From the NCBI GenBank assembly GCA_004553545.1, contig SFLD01000021.1:1-42017 (forward strand): a DNA stretch of 42,017 nucleotides, given 5' to 3'. Both the position numbers and the translations under genes were made by a program. Shown here piece after piece: positions 6,529 to 14,154 of the stretch (within the stretch, counting starts at the first letter, position 1; each line of letters opens with the position of its first letter). The stretch is from Clostridiales bacterium. Lineage in GTDB: Bacteria; Bacillota; Clostridia; Oscillospirales; Oscillospiraceae. The notes under the pieces are model-generated. The model made no database searches and had not been told where the DNA came from. It was given only the letters and a program-made list of their open reading frames with translations.

Positions 6529-8791
6529 GGGTGGGTCCTCCTTTCTCTCGGACAGCTCCCAGCAGGAGCGCGGAAAGCTTCTTGGGGTCGATCTGCGGCC
6601 CGCCCCGCCGGTTGAAGAGCCGGGCGAACTGCAGCACCGCGCAGGTCCGTTCCGTCTCCGGCAGCGCCCCCACCTCCGTCCGGAGGAGCGCCAGGCACTG
6701 CCCCAGGGCGGCCTTGCCCTCCGCCGTTCTGTCCGTCAGGGCGGAGCTCAGGCGGCTGCCCAGCGTCAGGATCCCCCGCTGGGCGGCGAGGGCCGCGCTG
6801 GCCTTGCCTGCCTGCGTGCAGCGGCCCCGGGCGGCGCAGTCCCGGCACTCGCGGAAGCACTCGACGGTGTAGCGGGGATGGGCGTCCAGCCAGCGGTTCC
6901 GTGCCGGGCAGCCGGTCTCCAGATGGCAGGCGTCAATGACGTTGGGGGCCCGGAAATAGACCGCCCGGGGCGCCATGCTGTCGGCGTAAAGGCCCTGGCC
7001 CGGCCCCAGCTGCCAGAGCTCTCTCAGCGCCGCGTCGTCCAGCCCCAGCTCACCGGCGTAGGGAAGGATGCCGCTGGAGCGCGCCCCGCTGAGAAAGATC
7101 TTGTTGGCCGGCGTGTCGCTGACCACCCGGGGAAGGGTGTCCATGCTCTGGTCCGCCAGGAGAAAGGCGACGCCCACGCTGCGCAGCTCCAGCAGGAGGT
7201 TCTGAAAGTCCCGGGCGAAGGGGCTGTCGCCCTCCGCACCGGCGAAGAGGTTGTGGCTCTCGTCCACCAGGATCACCAGCCGGGGCTTTTCCCCCACGGC
7301 GTGGGGGAAGCGCAGCTTCAGGTACGCACCCAGGCTGAAGAGCAGGAGGGCCATGAAGATCTGCTTGCTGGCCGTGCTGGTGAGGGCGTTCAGCTGGATC
7401 AGGTGGAAGCCCTGCACAAGGGCCGTGACCGGGATGCTGCGCACCGTGTCAAAAACGGCGGCGTTCTCTGTGAAGAGACGCTGCAGCCGCACCCGGCCCG
7501 CCTCGCCGATGTCCGCCTTGGCCCTGGCGGAGTAGCCGTTCTCCCCCAGCAGCTGGTTGAACTCCAGAAGGAACTCGTGGAGGCCGAAGGCCTCCGTGCC
7601 GGGGCTTTCCGGCGTGTCGCCGTCCCGCCAGCCGCAGCGGGCGAAGCAGCGGGTGAGGGTCGTGCCGAAGAGCTCGACCAGGGGACCTTCCAGGTGGAAG
7701 CAGCTCTCCAGCATGGCCAGCAGCGTGCTGCGGTACTCCGCCAGGGAGACGCCCTCCGGCACCGCGAAGGGGTCCAGCACGTACCCTCCCGCCGTCGGCC
7801 GCCAGACATCCAGGACCAGGGTCTTGCCCAGGTGGTGGAACTCGCTTTTGGCGGGCTCGATGGCAAGCACCGGGATGTCCGCGTCCCGCAGCTGCCGGCA
7901 GAGGCCGAAGAGGCTGTTGGTCTTGCCGCTGCCCGGGGGACCGGCCAGCACCGTGTGGCAGCAGAGGCGCCGCCAGGGGAGGCAGACCGGCGTCCCCTGA
8001 ACGCTGACGCCCAGCTGCAGCCCCTGCCCGGCCGGGGGAACGGGGGTCCTGCCGGGGATGGTATCCCGGTTGAGCTCCGGCCCGCCGGGAAGGGCGGTCA
8101 GCGCCGTCAGCACCTCGGCCTCCCAGGGGAGGAAGCGCGTCGCAAGGGGGTCCGCCGCGGCCATGAGGGCGTCGGCATCCGCCGGCTGCGGGTCGGTGAC
8201 GGAGAACCCCAGGCCGGGGAAGGCTGCCCGGATCTCCGGGGCCAGGGCGGCGATGTCGGCGCTTGCCCCGTAGAGGCAGCCCACCATCTCGTAGTGCTCC
8301 TGTGCCTGGCAGAGGGCCGCCGCCGCGGGGGAGGGGCTCGCCTTCAGCCGCGCGGAGAGCCGCAGGGGCAGCGCCTCTGTCCGCCGCCGGAGGAAGAGGG
8401 AGAGACCGGCGCCGTCGGCCAGACCGGCCATCGCCGCCCACAGGTAGCGGCGGCAGGCGTTGTCCCGGCCCACCTCAGAGAGGACGCAGCTCAGGGCGGG
8501 AGCGCCCTGGCCGGGGCTGAGGGATGTCCGGGCCTCCCGGGCCAGCAGCACCAGCGTCCGGGCGGCGGGCGGCGGCTCCGTCGGCTGATAGAGGACGCCG
8601 TCCGGGCGCAGGAAGGCGTACTGTTCCGCCCTCAGCCGGGAGGTCAGCAGGATCCGGGTCCTGCCCCCCGCCCGCTGGATGCGCAGCTCCACCCAGTCCG
8701 CCGAGCGCTGGGCGGCGGCGAAGGCGGGGGAGAGGATGGGGTCCGTTTCCCGCAGCAGGGGCAGGCCGGTGAGGGAGATCGTGGTCTTCAT
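6515..8791 (-). CDS. HerA/FtsK-family ATPase (DNA translocase-like)
   Basis: 758 residues. The first 270 residues form an unassigned domain. The motor follows: Walker A GPPGSGKT (284-291), EPAKSEF (312-318) typical of HerA-type ATPases, Walker B LVILVDESHN (505-514), and LADQS (545-549) as the sensor strand. A C-terminal part holds four cysteines C-x3-C-x2-C-x5-C (645, 649, 652, 658), a likely zinc or iron-sulfur site, before a helical end. HerA-type hexamers pump DNA and usually work with a nuclease; here the next gene is a PD-(D/E)XK-like protein overlapping by 14 bases. Start ATG 8791 has AAAGGAGG. Fifth-from-last assignment within the operon context supports a DNA-processing role; the substrate is unknown. 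Confidence 0.8.
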   Translation of the reverse strand: MKTTISLTGLPLLRETDPILSPAFAAAQRSADWVELRIQRAGGRTRILLTSRLRAEQYAFLRPDGVLYQPTEPPPAARTLVLLAREARTSLSPGQGAPALSCVLSEVGRDNACRRYLWAAMAGLADGAGLSLFLRRRTEALPLRLSARLKASPSPAAAALCQAQEHYEMVGCLYGASADIAALAPEIRAAFPGLGFSVTDPQPADADALMAAADPLATRFLPWEAEVLTALTALPGGPELNRDTIPGRTPVPPAGQGLQLGVSVQGTPVCLPWRRLCCHTVLAGPPGSGKTNSLFGLCRQLRDADIPVLAIEPAKSEFHHLGKTLVLDVWRPTAGGYVLDPFAVPEGVSLAEYRSTLLAMLESCFHLEGPLVELFGTTLTRCFARCGWRDGDTPESPGTEAFGLHEFLLEFNQLLGENGYSARAKADIGEAGRVRLQRLFTENAAVFDTVRSIPVTALVQGFHLIQLNALTSTASKQIFMALLLFSLGAYLKLRFPHAVGEKPRLVILVDESHNLFAGAEGDSPFARDFQNLLLELRSVGVAFLLADQSMDTLPRVVSDTPANKIFLSGARSSGILPYAGELGLDDAALRELWQLGPGQGLYADSMAPRAVYFRAPNVIDACHLETGCPARNRWLDAHPRYTVECFRECRDCAARGRCTQAGKASAALAAQRGILTLGSRLSSALTDRTAEGKAALGQCLALLRTEVGALPETERTCAVLQFARLFNRRGGPQIDPKKLSALLLGAVREKGGPTHERI

Positions 8792-8812
8792 GGGGGATCG
8801 CCTCCTTTCGCA

Positions 8813-9700
8813 TCAGGTCTTGCCGGGCAGCAGCCGCTGAAAGGTCTGCCACACCGCTTCCGGGCCGTGGGACTGGCAGAGCACGTCCAGCTTTCCCACC
8901 ACGGCCCCGATCTGGGCGCTGTCCGCGCCGGGGTTGGCCTGGAAGTACGCGCAGACCATCTGCACCATGTGCTCCGGCATCCGGGACGTATCCGGATAGC
9001 GCTGGAGGATGGCATCGAACACCATCTGCTCCTTCCTGCGCTGGTCCTCAAGGGGACGGTTCAGGGCCTCCTCCAGCTCCTTGCGGTTGAAAATGTCCAG
9101 CTGCAGCCGGAGATCGTCGGCGCAGAGACCGGGGACCCGGCCTGCCATGCGGCGCAGGAGGGCGTCCTCCGTCTCGCCCGGGAGCATCTGCAGACCGGGC
9201 AGGGACAGCGGGGACAGGCGCGCGAAGGCGCGGTCCAGCTCCGCGGCCGCCGCCCGGCTCAGGGCCGCGTCCAGATCCTCCGTGGGATCGCCCACCCGCT
9301 TCTCCACGTAGGCTTCCACCAGGGCCCGGGCGTCGGAGACGCGGAGGGTGTAGTCTAGGGTCCCCTGGTAGTCCACCCCCATCTGCCGCCCGTCCGGCAG
9401 GTGGACGAAGCCGGTCCCCTGGGGAAGCATCAGGCGGCGGCAGGAGGGGCGGCGGTCCACCACGGCCAGCTCCGCCCGGACCCCCAGAAGGGCGTCCATC
9501 CACGTGATCTCCGGGGCTGCCTTCGTGCCGGAGCGGTAGGGCCCCGTGATGTGCTCCCCGTTGAGGAGAAAGAGCTCCTTCTGAGTGAGATCCCCAAAGA
9601 AGCGGAGCCGCCGGCCGTCCCGGATCCCATCCAGGGGGATCACCGAAAGCAGCTGGTCCTCCGCCACAGGAAGGACGATGTCATAAAAGAACGCGCCCAT
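8813..9700 (-). CDS. Unknown 295-residue protein, possible SPFH/virion-core-like fold
   Basis: Starts at ATG 9700 behind GAAAGGAGAA, 65 bases after the phosphatase stop. The first half is beta-rich (about residues 1-125) and ends in a stretch (VDYQGTLDYTLRVSDARALV) whose rhythm resembles SPFH or YdjI-like proteins, where a strand is followed by a 'D-P/A-x-x-LV' turn into a helix. The second half (130-295) is helical and charged. No catalytic motif is visible. Its place between the phosphatase and the HerA ATPase suggests a scaffold or membrane-platform subunit; both fold and role are weak inference. Confidence 0.55.
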   Translation of the reverse strand: MGAFFYDIVLPVAEDQLLSVIPLDGIRDGRRLRFFGDLTQKELFLLNGEHITGPYRSGTKAAPEITWMDALLGVRAELAVVDRRPSCRRLMLPQGTGFVHLPDGRQMGVDYQGTLDYTLRVSDARALVEAYVEKRVGDPTEDLDAALSRAAAAELDRAFARLSPLSLPGLQMLPGETEDALLRRMAGRVPGLCADDLRLQLDIFNRKELEEALNRPLEDQRRKEQMVFDAILQRYPDTSRMPEHMVQMVCAYFQANPGADSAQIGAVVGKLDVLCQSHGPEAVWQTFQRLLPGKT

Positions 9701-9765
9701 CTGAATTCTCCTTTCTTTTCCCGGCGCCGTCTTCCGGGGTGGTCATTTTCCCGCCTGCCTGCGGC

Positions 9766-10719
9766 TCACGAAGCGGCGGACAGGGCGGCGATCTCGGCGT
9801 CCAGCGCCTGCAGGCGGTCCAGCTGTTCCCTGGTGTGGCAGCAGAGGCTGCGGAGGTCCTCCCCCTGCCGCTCCCGGAGGGCCTTCTGGGCCAGGCGGAG
9901 GTAGGCCATGACCTCCCGCCGCTCCCGCTGCAGCTTCCGCAGCGCCTCCGCCGCGGCCAGGCGGTCCAGGAGCTCCGTGAGCCCCCGGCGGAAGCCCTCC
10001 CCGGCGCAGAGCGCCTCGTCCGCCGCCAGGAGGACGGTCTGGTCGTCGCCGTGGTCTCCCCGGTCCAGGAGCTCCGCCGGGATGGCGTCGGGCAGGGGGG
10101 CGCGCAGCAGGTCCAGAAGCCCCGCAGGCAGCTGGCCCCGGTAGCTGTACCCGTCCGTGAAGAGCAGCAGCGCGGCGGCGGGGCGGTCATAGCGGGCGAC
10201 GCGGGCGGCGGTCTCCGCGTCCGGGTCCGCCAGGGAGGTGGTGGCGCTGCCGGTGCAGTTCGGGTCCGCCGCCAGGATGGGGAAGGGCAGGCCGTCCGAC
10301 CCCAGGGCCAGGACCTCGCTGTCCCCGATGCGGAGGAGGGTGGTGCCGGCGGCGTCCGTCCGGGCGCAGACCAGGGTGGTGCCGTAGGCGTAGAGGGGGG
10401 CCAGGCCCGCCAGGAGCGCCTGCTCCCGCTCCGTGAGAGGGTGCCGCGCCAGGTGACGGCGGCAGAGGCGCTCATAGCGCTGCCGGATGGCGCCGGCCAG
10501 GGCCTCCGGAGAGAGCGCAGGGTCCGACAGGGCGTGGAGGGCGCTGGCGCAGGCCACGCGGGCGCCGAAGCCCGCCCGGCAGCAGCGCGCGTCCCCGTGG
10601 CCGTCCGCCGCTGCCGCCGCCAGACCGCCGGGCAGGGGGAGGACCGCAAAGCGGTCCTCGCAGGGCTCCCGGCGCAGGACGTGCTGCCTGCCCCGCAGGC
10701 AGCTGGTCAAGGTTTTCAT
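9766..10719 (-). CDS. PP2C-type protein Ser/Thr phosphatase
   Basis: 317 residues, cytosolic. PP2C metal and core motifs are present in order: E21-D22 in PCEDRFAV, ADGHGD (38-43), YGTTL (112-116), IGDSEV (131-136), FTDG (187-190) and GDDQT (224-228, replacing the usual GxDN). The last 80 residues (240-317) are a long charged helix or coiled coil outside the catalytic domain. Start ATG 10719 has AAAGGAGAA. Next to a vWA protein and a kinase it completes a kinase/phosphatase switch, as in the TerY-P triads of tellurium-resistance-like operons. It should reverse the phosphorylation made by the kinase at 11568, possibly on the vWA or Lon/Hsp70 partners (inference). Confidence 0.85.
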   Translation of the reverse strand: MKTLTSCLRGRQHVLRREPCEDRFAVLPLPGGLAAAAADGHGDARCCRAGFGARVACASALHALSDPALSPEALAGAIRQRYERLCRRHLARHPLTEREQALLAGLAPLYAYGTTLVCARTDAAGTTLLRIGDSEVLALGSDGLPFPILAADPNCTGSATTSLADPDAETAARVARYDRPAAALLLFTDGYSYRGQLPAGLLDLLRAPLPDAIPAELLDRGDHGDDQTVLLAADEALCAGEGFRRGLTELLDRLAAAEALRKLQRERREVMAYLRLAQKALRERQGEDLRSLCCHTREQLDRLQALDAEIAALSAAS

Positions 10720-10740
10720 CGGCTTCTCCTTTCCCCGGTC

Positions 10741-11487
10741 TCAGGCGCCCTGCTGATGAAGAAGGTCAATGATATCCTTGTGCAGCTGCCGGTCCCCCTT
10801 CAGCTGCTCGGCGTCCTGCTGGCCGTCCCGGTCGCGATCGGCGGCATCATCCGCGAGCTTCCTGGGACTGTCCTGCCGGCCGGAGAGGTGGGTGGCGTCG
10901 GCCATCACCAGGGTGCTGCCCATCATGACGGGGGCCAAAAGCTGGGCGGTCAGCGCGCTGCTGATGGTCATGACATGGTCCTCGTCCTTGGCCAGGCGCA
11001 CCGCGGCGGCTTTCCGATCTTCCGGACCAACAAAGAGGACCAGGCGGTTGGCCTCACGGAAGAAGCGGTTGTCGTAGAGATCCCGGCTGGCGGCCTCCAT
11101 GGCTGCGGAGTCGGTCTCAACGAGGTCGCTCACCGCCAGGAACATGGGCAGGGGATCGCCCTTGTCGATGCTCCCGATGAGCCCCTTGCGGGAGAAGATC
11201 CGGTCCAGGGCCTCATAGAGCTCCCCGATGTGGGTGCCGCCGCCGCAGGTAAAATCGCTCTCCGACAGGAGCTCCAGGATCTGGGAGGGGTCCAGGAACT
11301 CCGTGCTGTGCTCGCGGACGCTGTTGTTAAAGAACAGAATTTTGACCTTGTAGCAGACGTCCACCGCGTCGGCATTCATCTCCGCGATCTTCCGGAGATA
11401 GGTCATGACGGCCTCCCGGACGTTCTTGGCGCAGGGGCTCATGGAGCCGGAGACATCGATGGCCAGGAGCAGGTAACAGGTACGCAT
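10741..11487 (-). CDS. TerY-like von Willebrand factor A domain protein
   Basis: 248 residues. A complete MIDAS metal site is visible: DVSGSMS (11-17), Thr85 in CGGGTHIGEL, and Asp121 in FLAVSDL. The first 210 residues are the vWA domain. The tail is hydrophilic with an Asp-rich run (ADDAADRDRDGQQD), possibly a second metal-binding or phospho-regulated segment. Family knowledge: TerY-type vWA proteins are cytosolic and act as metal-dependent interaction platforms between a kinase and a PP2C phosphatase. Start ATG 11487 has AAGGAGGAA. It sits between the kinase (81-base gap) and the phosphatase (21-base gap). Confidence 0.85.
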   Translation of the reverse strand: MRTCYLLLAIDVSGSMSPCAKNVREAVMTYLRKIAEMNADAVDVCYKVKILFFNNSVREHSTEFLDPSQILELLSESDFTCGGGTHIGELYEALDRIFSRKGLIGSIDKGDPLPMFLAVSDLVETDSAAMEAASRDLYDNRFFREANRLVLFVGPEDRKAAAVRLAKDEDHVMTISSALTAQLLAPVMMGSTLVMADATHLSGRQDSPRKLADDAADRDRDGQQDAEQLKGDRQLHKDIIDLLHQQGA

Positions 11488-11567
11488 AGAATTTTCCTCC
11501 TTAAAGTTGTTCCTTTGTGGATGTGGATGGTTGTGGATGCGGATGGTGTCAGGGTCTCGGTTGGCAC

Positions 11568-12470
11568 TCAGCTCAGCGCCTGCAGGAGCATGCCGCTCTC
11601 CAGCCGCGGGAGCTTCCCGTGGAGGCAGCTGGCGCAGAATTGGTAAGTAAAGAAGGCCCGGAGCTTGTCCGAGAGGGCGTTCCAGTTGGCGGTGGCCTGG
11701 GCGTTCCGGCAGGGGTTTCCGCCGCCGCCGAAGAGGAAGCAGGGCTCTTCCCCCCAGTACTTGCGAACGTTCTCCGGGGTGAAGGGGACGCTGCCGCTCC
11801 GGGCCCCGTCCAGGGGGTTGCAGCCCACCAGAAGATGGAAGACCAGGGCGCTGAGAGCGTGGTAGTCGCTGTTGAAGTCGGCCTTGCCTCCCAGGATGAT
11901 CTCCGGGGCCCGGAACAGGCCCGTACCCTCCAGGCCCAGATTGCCGCCCGGGACGGTGATGTTGTCCGTGTCGATGACCGCCACCCGGAAGCTGCCGTCC
12001 TTCTCCCGGCGGTAGCGGATGTTGGTCTGGGAGTAATCCACGTAGAGGTACCCCGCCTCATGGAGCTTCGCGAAGGGCTCCACCACCGCCCGTGCCAGGT
12101 CCAGGCGCTGGGCGGCGGAGAGCTTCGCCTCCCCCCGCATGACGGGGGCCAGGGACCCGTAACCCTCCTTCAGCGGCATGGCCAGGAGGAAGCTGCCGTT
12201 GTTCCCCCGGTCCCCGGCGTCGTAGGGCCAGGCAAAGGCGGGGTGGGGGGCCCGGCCCTGGGTGAGGAGCAGCAGCTTCTCGTAAAAGAGCTTGCGGTTG
12301 CTGCTATAATTGCCATAGTTATACTTCACGGCGCAGTGCTGCCGGCGCTGCACGTCGATCGCCCGGTAGACCTCCCCCACTGCACCGGACCCGTTCAGGT
12401 CCGTGATGAGGTAGCTGCCGCCGTGCAGCTTCACCGCATCCCCCTTCTTGAACTTTCCCAGATTTTCCAT
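11568..12470 (-). CDS. Divergent Ser/Thr protein kinase of the TerY-P type
   Basis: 300 residues with one kinase domain. Seen: glycine loop NGSGAVGEVY (26-35), the ATP-binding Lys49 in CAVKY, a candidate Glu64, catalytic loop VDYSQTN (144-150) in place of HRDLKxxN, metal Asp in VIDTDN (DTD at 167-169 instead of DFG), APE (188-190) and SDYHALS (201-207). All ligands needed for catalysis appear kept despite the divergent wording, so it is probably active. The C-terminal 70 residues include GGGG and paired Cys (CASC). There is no transmembrane segment. The start overlaps the preceding transglutaminase gene by 40 bases, so translation is probably coupled. Confidence 0.85.
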   Translation of the reverse strand: MENLGKFKKGDAVKLHGGSYLITDLNGSGAVGEVYRAIDVQRRQHCAVKYNYGNYSSNRKLFYEKLLLLTQGRAPHPAFAWPYDAGDRGNNGSFLLAMPLKEGYGSLAPVMRGEAKLSAAQRLDLARAVVEPFAKLHEAGYLYVDYSQTNIRYRREKDGSFRVAVIDTDNITVPGGNLGLEGTGLFRAPEIILGGKADFNSDYHALSALVFHLLVGCNPLDGARSGSVPFTPENVRKYWGEEPCFLFGGGGNPCRNAQATANWNALSDKLRAFFTYQFCASCLHGKLPRLESGMLLQALS

Positions 12471-13111
12471 AAAACCTCATCGACTCCTTTCGTTTGATAG
12501 ACCCGTTCCACCGTTTTCCGGCGCGTCGGGTCCAGCTCCGCCGGGGCGGCGGGATAGCGCTCCGGCAGGGAGTAGTGCTCGTGTGCCTCCATCCAGGCGT
12601 CGCTCCGGAGGAAGAATTTCGGCTGCCCCCGCCTGCCGCAGGCCGCCAGGTCCCAGGTGGGATCGGCGTTGTACCACCGGCCGTCGATCCGGAGCTTGAC
12701 CCAGCCGTGAAGGTCCGGCCCGTCCGGCCCCAGGGCATAGCCCACCACGATGACGGCATCCAGCCCCGCGGCCACCAGTGCCATGCAATAGAGCTCCGCG
12801 ATGCCGGAACAGACGGCCTTTCCGGTGAGGGCTCCGTAGAAATCAAAGGCGATGTGCTGGCCGTTCCTCTCCGGGCTGCGATACGTGCCGTAGTCGTAGG
12901 TGATGTTGCCGGTGAACATCCGGTAGAGCAGCACCGCCTTTTCCAGCGGCGAGCAGCCCTCCAGGATGGCCGCCATCCGCCGCACGGCGGAGACTGCCGC
13001 TGTGCGCTTTTCCTGGGGGAGCCGCTTGGCGTGGGTGGTGATGTGATTGGACCAGTAGTCCTCCCGGATGGCCAGCAGGTTCTCCCGCATCTTGTCTCGA
13101 TCCCCCAGCAT
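12431..13111 (-). CDS. Transglutaminase-like cysteine peptidase
   Basis: 226 residues, first gene of the minus operon. The papain-like transglutaminase core is clear: Cys101 in GKAVCSGIAELYC, His135 in LHGWVKL and Asp150 in WYNADPTWD, in the usual order and spacing. No signal peptide or membrane segment is seen, so it should be cytosolic. Proteins of this fold act as peptidases, deamidases or cross-linkers; here it may process or modify an operon partner (inference). The likely promoter, TTGACA-17-TATGCT, is about 65 bases upstream. The gene ends inside the kinase start region. Confidence 0.8.
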   Translation of the reverse strand: MLGDRDKMRENLLAIREDYWSNHITTHAKRLPQEKRTAAVSAVRRMAAILEGCSPLEKAVLLYRMFTGNITYDYGTYRSPERNGQHIAFDFYGALTGKAVCSGIAELYCMALVAAGLDAVIVVGYALGPDGPDLHGWVKLRIDGRWYNADPTWDLAACGRRGQPKFFLRSDAWMEAHEHYSLPERYPAAPAELDPTRRKTVERVYQTKGVDEVLWKIWESSRRGMR

Positions 13112-13173
13112 CTCCTGCCCTCCCTTCCGGCCGTCCCGCCGGGGAAGGCGGTGCGGTGTGTCCTTGTGCTTTC

Positions 13174-13202
13174 AGCATAATTCAAAACTTTTCGGATGTC
13201 AA
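13174..13202 (-). promoter_or_regulatory. Promoter of the minus stress operon
   Basis: Minus strand: perfect -35 TTGACA (13197-13202), 17-bp spacer, -10 TATGCT (13174-13179). It points into the transglutaminase gene, whose start codon is about 63 bases away. Confidence 0.75.
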
Positions 13203-13406
13203 TCTTTGCATTATCTGGCGTTTTTGGACAAATTATAGAACGAAAATGGGGTAAAAATGGATTTCTCCCTGAAGCGCCGGAGGCCGGGAGAATTCCCCCT
13301 CCGACGCCCCGGAAGGGGGACGTTTTTCTCCGGACCTGCGTCCCGGCGGGGGATTTTTTGCCGCTTTTTCCCGGAAACGGTTCAAGGTTGGGAGATTTTT
13401 TCAGCA
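13203..13406. other. Divergent intergenic region between the two stress operons
   Basis: About 200 bases between the two promoters. The part next to the minus promoter is AT-rich, the rest GC-rich with short inverted motifs. No gene is seen. It is the natural place for a shared operator; I cannot identify one by eye. Confidence 0.4.
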
Positions 13407-13434
13407 TTGACTTGCGTCCCCCGGCTGTTATACT
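13407..13434 (+). promoter_or_regulatory. Promoter of the plus chaperone operon
   Basis: -35 TTGACT (13407-13412), 16-bp spacer, -10 TATACT (13429-13434), 33 bases before the GrpE-like start codon. It matches the housekeeping sigma pattern and mirrors the minus promoter 205 bases away. Confidence 0.7.
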
Positions 13435-13467
13435 GGAAACAGGAATCAAAACGAAGGAGGGCACAGC

Positions 13468-14142
13468 ATGGAGCGGTACGAAAGAGGGATCACATTCATC
13501 ACCTCGGGGGTCGCGGGCGTCGCCCGGATCACCACCGAGACCAGCTTCCGCCGGGAGCTTTCCCGCCGGGAGGACCCGGAGCAGGACGCCGGGGAGACCG
13601 TCCCGGCGGAGGAGAACGCCTGCCCTGCCGGGGAGACCCCTCCGGCGGAGGAGAGCGCCCCCGGCGAGGAGGCCCGGGAGGCTGAGGCCCAGGAGACGGC
13701 GGAGGAGGCCCCCGACGCCGGGGAGGAGACCCGGCGGGAGGCCCGGGAGCTGAGGCAGACGCTGGAGCAGGATCTCCGGGAGCAGAAGGAGGCCCTTCTG
13801 GCCCTCCGCCAGCAGGAGAGCGCGTGCCTGGAGCGGATGCAGTCCCTCCGCAGGCAGCTCCTGGAGCTCCTCTCCGGCCCTCCGCTGGAGGAGCTGGCCG
13901 CGCTGAGCCGGAGCATGGGCATGTCCAACGATCCCGAGGTCCTGGCCTTCCGGCAGCAGGTGGACCGCATCCTGACGATGTTCGGGGCGGAGGCCTTTGC
14001 CCCGGCGGAGGGCGAGCCCTTCGACCCCCGGCGCTGCGAGCGCTTCTCGCCGGACCTGGGGCGCGAGGTGGCCGAGTGCCGCTCCCCCGGCTGGGCCTGC
14101 GGAGAGACCGTGCTGCTCCGGGCCGTCGTCATCACCCGATAA
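13468..14142 (+). CDS. GrpE-like nucleotide exchange factor
   Basis: 224 residues starting at ATG 13468 behind AAGGAGGG. Residues 30-90 are a low-complexity Glu/Pro/Ala-rich segment. Residues 88-135 are a long coiled coil, then a linker, then a C-terminal beta domain beginning GEPFDPRRCERF and ending in a GY-like turn and hydrophobic strand (WACGETVLLRAVVITR). In GrpE this is the pattern FDPxxHEA... followed by GYxxxDRVLRPAxV. GrpE drives ADP release from Hsp70; here the Hsp70 is the next gene, 12 bases on. The N-terminal strand region (ITFITSGVAGVARIT) is unusual for GrpE. Likely a dedicated exchange factor for that Hsp70. Confidence 0.75.
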   Translation: MERYERGITFITSGVAGVARITTETSFRRELSRREDPEQDAGETVPAEENACPAGETPPAEESAPGEEAREAEAQETAEEAPDAGEETRREARELRQTLEQDLREQKEALLALRQQESACLERMQSLRRQLLELLSGPPLEELAALSRSMGMSNDPEVLAFRQQVDRILTMFGAEAFAPAEGEPFDPRRCERFSPDLGREVAECRSPGWACGETVLLRAVVITR

Positions 14143-14154
14143 GGAGGAACTACC

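Noticed and set aside
6293..9358. Plus-strand open frame of about 1000 codons
   Set aside because: Shadow of the HerA and 295-residue genes in GC-rich DNA; no RBS and composition dominated by Gly, Ala, Arg and Pro.
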